From NCBI RefSeq assembly GCF_018739865.1, contig NZ_JADOER010000011.1:62001-126000 (forward strand): 64,000 nucleotides of DNA, given 5' to 3'. Both the position numbers and the translations under genes were made by a program. This document shows, one piece after another, positions 61,987 through 64,000 of the stretch; position 1 is the stretch's first letter, and each line of letters starts with the position of its first letter. Origin of the DNA: Leptothoe kymatousa TAU-MAC 1615 (lineage in GTDB: Bacteria > Cyanobacteriota > Cyanobacteriia > Phormidesmidales > Phormidesmidaceae). Under the pieces are notes generated by a model. The model worked only from the letters and a program-made list of their open reading frames with translations. It was not told the origin of the DNA and ran no database searches.

Positions 61987-62289
61987 CTATAAAAGGCTAT
62001 TGAGCAGCTGCACTTGTTCGTTCTCTCGCTGCTCTAAAATGTGTTGATAGGTTTTGACTAGAACATCGGCCAGTTCTGACTCAACGGCAGACGCTTCATC
62101 ACGCGAGCGATATCCTGTGGCTAAAGCAGGCTGCAACGAAGGTTTCAAATAGGTTGCAGCCAATTCAGTAAACAGTGCCTCATCCCAAATTAAGCCTGAG
62201 CTACAGGCTTCGGGAGTAACCGTTAAATTAGTCTTGGCAATGCAGCGAATAACACTACGCAAGGGATAAAAAGGACAGAGGGAATCCAT
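61987..62289 (-). CDS. Hypothetical paralogue 2 of a tandem pair
   Basis: A 100-aa soluble protein that aligns along its length with the 101-aa protein 300 bases downstream, at roughly 45% identity by eye. Start ATG at 62287-62289 (MDSLCPFYPLRSVIRC). The conserved TYQxxLxQRxxExVQxLN tail is a likely helix. Function unknown. Confidence 0.65.
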   Translation of the reverse strand: MDSLCPFYPLRSVIRCIAKTNLTVTPEACSSGLIWDEALFTELAATYLKPSLQPALATGYRSRDEASAVESELADVLVKTYQHILEQRENEQVQLLNSLL

Positions 62290-62654
62290 AAACTAACCTT
62301 CAGAAAACATCAAGACGCAATGAATGTAGTGCAGTATACGTCTCTATTTTTTTCTTTTCTAAACTTCTTTAGTTAGAATTCCCGCTTCTGCCAGCAAGTA
62401 ATCGATGGGATCATTTATCACTATCTAGTGATTATACCCTTCTAGGTTATATGGATGGACATGGCCACCTCAAATATCTCATTAGTTGCAAACCTTACCA
62501 AAAGATTGACATCTTCACGTAACTGTCCCATAGCCCTCGCTAGCTAAGCAGAGTCAAAGCTACCACTCAGCCGACACCCTCTTTCAACTCTGTTCCAGGG
62601 ACGCTTACTCTCTCACTCGCATTAAATCAACACCCTCGCTAGCGAAACCAAATA
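62290..62654. other. Intergenic region, nothing recognised
   Basis: Two copies of CCCTCGCTAGC (62536 and about 62630) are the only repeat noted. No coding frame is supported. Confidence 0.4.
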
Positions 62655-63281
62655 TTATAAGGAAGGAGATGCCTGTTTGCGTTTCGCGTGAATGCTACGC
62701 ATATGCTTCTTAACCGTATTGGGGGTAATATCTAACTTTTTAGCAATTTGCTTATAGGTCAGCGAATTACGGTGCAACATCCACACCTGTTTCTCACGGG
62801 GAGTAAACCCATATTTTTTTGCTTCTTCCAGTAAAATATGGGTTACCGCCTGTTGACGATCTTCAAGCAAAAGAATTAAATATGGCTCTTCTAAGGTATC
62901 GCCTTTTAACCAGCGAGAGCGAATATGGATAATGGCTGCATTTTGGGTAACAATATCAAATTCCATCAACCAATTTTGATGGGGAAATAACAATCGGCTC
63001 TGGATCAACGACTGACAAATATGTAAAATTTCTTCTGGAATATCTCCATAGTTGTTTATACCCTGGGAATGGAAACAGCTAAGGATATCATAGGCATCAT
63101 CGCTAGCATAAACCAGATTTTGTTGAGTAGTGAATACTAAAATACCATTCAGACATTCTCTAATCCAATCTAAATTAATAGCATTTTGTTCCTCAGACAA
63201 AAGCATTTGACAAGAGTTTTTTTGTTTACCGTTTCGATCTGTGTGCTGAAAATTTGAACTATTAGAAGAAACCGTCATCAT
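62655..63281 (-). CDS. LuxR-type HTH regulator with PAS-like N-domain
   Basis: A 208-aa regulator. Residues about 35-140 look like a PAS fold (IRECLNGILVFTTQQNLVY and DIVTQNAAIIHIRSRWL). The C-terminal HTH is YGFTPREKQVWMLH, then LTYKQIAKKLDITPNTVKKH, a LuxR/GerE domain. The ligand is unknown. It stands alone. Confidence 0.85.
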   Translation of the reverse strand: MMTVSSNSSNFQHTDRNGKQKNSCQMLLSEEQNAINLDWIRECLNGILVFTTQQNLVYASDDAYDILSCFHSQGINNYGDIPEEILHICQSLIQSRLLFPHQNWLMEFDIVTQNAAIIHIRSRWLKGDTLEEPYLILLLEDRQQAVTHILLEEAKKYGFTPREKQVWMLHRNSLTYKQIAKKLDITPNTVKKHMRSIHAKRKQASPSL

Positions 63282-63399
63282 TACTGCCCCCTTGTAAGTG
63301 TTTTCCTATAAATACTTCGAAAAAATTCTGCTTAAAGCACCTTATATAAAGGTTCCAACCTGTAGAATTAAGGGGTACACCTACAAGTCAGCAATCAGC

Positions 63400-63999
63400 T
63401 CAAAGAATCTCTCTCATCTCTAGAAAATTGACATATTCTGCTTCCATCATCTCGCGAAAGGAAGGATAGCGATCTGCACCTGGCAACCAATCGCCAAAGA
63501 ACCAAGCCTCCCATTCACCTTCATCGTTGCGAACCTGAGGATTGAGCAGATAAATCGTTGATTCACCTTTATCACTAATTTCTAAGGCTGTTTTTAGATA
63601 TTCATAGCGCACTTTACGACAATCTTGAGCTTCTCCGTACAACAAATAGTCTGCGTCATCAATAGGCGTAGGATGACATCTATCAAAATTGTAATGTAAT
63701 CGATTGATTGATTTTAGTTGTTTGTTAATAAAGGCTTCAATCCATGTTTGATGTCTTGAAAAAAACCAATCAATTTGTTCCACCGACCACACTCGATAGA
63801 TAAATGGGGTCATTTGACGCCAGCCATTGCTGACCTTTAAAAAATCTCGATAGGAAGGGGGTAAGCGTATACGTAATCGAGACTCCGCTTGCCTAATTTG
63901 TTCTTCAGTCGCACCAGGGTATCCCAACCACCCAGACTCCAGAACATCATGGGGTATCTGATCAATATTACTGGCAGACTCAATGAATTCTCGGCTCCA
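63400..63999 (-). CDS. SMI1/KNR4-family protein, 5' end outside the window
   Basis: The visible 199 codons run open to the window edge, so the start lies beyond 64000. The SMI1/KNR4 (SUKH) motif is visible: GATEEQIRQAESRLRIRLP, PPSYRDFLKVSNGW and the late EWEAWFFGDWLPGADRY. SUKH proteins often serve as immunity proteins against toxins of contact-dependent systems, but no toxin gene is visible here. An internal TTG at 63927 is not believed to be the start because coding similarity continues upstream (DVLESGWLGYPGA). Confidence 0.85.
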   Translation of the reverse strand, partial: WSREFIESASNIDQIPHDVLESGWLGYPGATEEQIRQAESRLRIRLPPSYRDFLKVSNGWRQMTPFIYRVWSVEQIDWFFSRHQTWIEAFINKQLKSINRLHYNFDRCHPTPIDDADYLLYGEAQDCRKVRYEYLKTALEISDKGESTIYLLNPQVRNDEGEWEAWFFGDWLPGADRYPSFREMMEAEYVNFLEMREIL

Positions 64000-64000
64000 T

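Overview
The window is from a cyanobacterium. The evidence is a petN gene for a cytochrome b6f subunit, a class V serine/alanine-glyoxylate aminotransferase of the photorespiratory type, a BLUF photoreceptor, a cyanobacterial ethylene-receptor-type histidine kinase, a ggtBCD-like sugar/compatible-solute transporter, PEP-CTERM proteins, and repeated HIP1-type GCGATCGC octamers. The species cannot be named from the sequence. No rRNA, CRISPR array, prophage or intact insertion sequence was seen.

Layout. 0.2-9.9 kb: EcsC-like protein, secreted alpha/beta hydrolase-like protein, an intergenic stretch hiding a 57-codon ORF, a translationally coupled degenerate-GGDEF/EAL plus BLUF pair, a Uma2 nuclease, coiled-coil proteins and a VanZ-like protein. 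10-14.7 kb: M28 peptidase, UPF0104-type membrane protein, NlpC/P60 hydrolase and aminotransferase; the two minus-strand genes here each end inside their own tandem-repeat array. 15-19 kb: small membrane proteins, including a tandem pair of 48-50 aa paralogues, and a periplasmic-sensing histidine kinase. 19-25.3 kb: a P-loop NTPase followed by a 1599-aa nSTAND/14-WD40 protein. 25.4-29.4 kb: a PlsY-like acyltransferase fused to a PEP-synthase-like enzyme, then a monoacylglycerol-lipase-like hydrolase. 30-34.3 kb: a NACHT NTPase and an antiporter-like membrane protein, bracketed by 19-bp near-perfect inverted repeats. 34.3-45.3 kb: mostly housekeeping genes (methyltransferase, ACT-malic enzyme, rsmB, petN, clpP, TerC family) with PEP-CTERM proteins and several long perfect palindromes just after stop codons. 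45.2-53 kb: a signalling locus made of a CheY-like regulator, an ETR1-type histidine kinase and a REC-wHTH-Hpt-REC-REC-GGDEF regulator. 53.4-56.9 kb: ggtBCD-like ABC transporter. 57-59.4 kb: YgjP-like metallopeptidase, then a tRNA-Arg(CCU) split by a group I intron that carries an HNH endonuclease on the opposite strand, a duplicated 3' tRNA half, an XRE regulator and an hsdS remnant. 59.4-64 kb: a REC-GGDEF diguanylate cyclase, small conserved proteins, two tandem paralogues, a LuxR-type regulator and a SMI1/KNR4 protein cut by the window end.

Themes. Cyclic-di-GMP signalling recurs (EAL, two GGEEF cyclases) and is tied to light (BLUF) and to an ethylene-receptor-like sensor. Two loci, STAND-WD40 and NACHT-antiporter, have the look of NTP-dependent conflict or immune systems. 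The tRNA-Arg region looks like an old integration hotspot. Functional statements rest on motifs read by eye; no database search was run.
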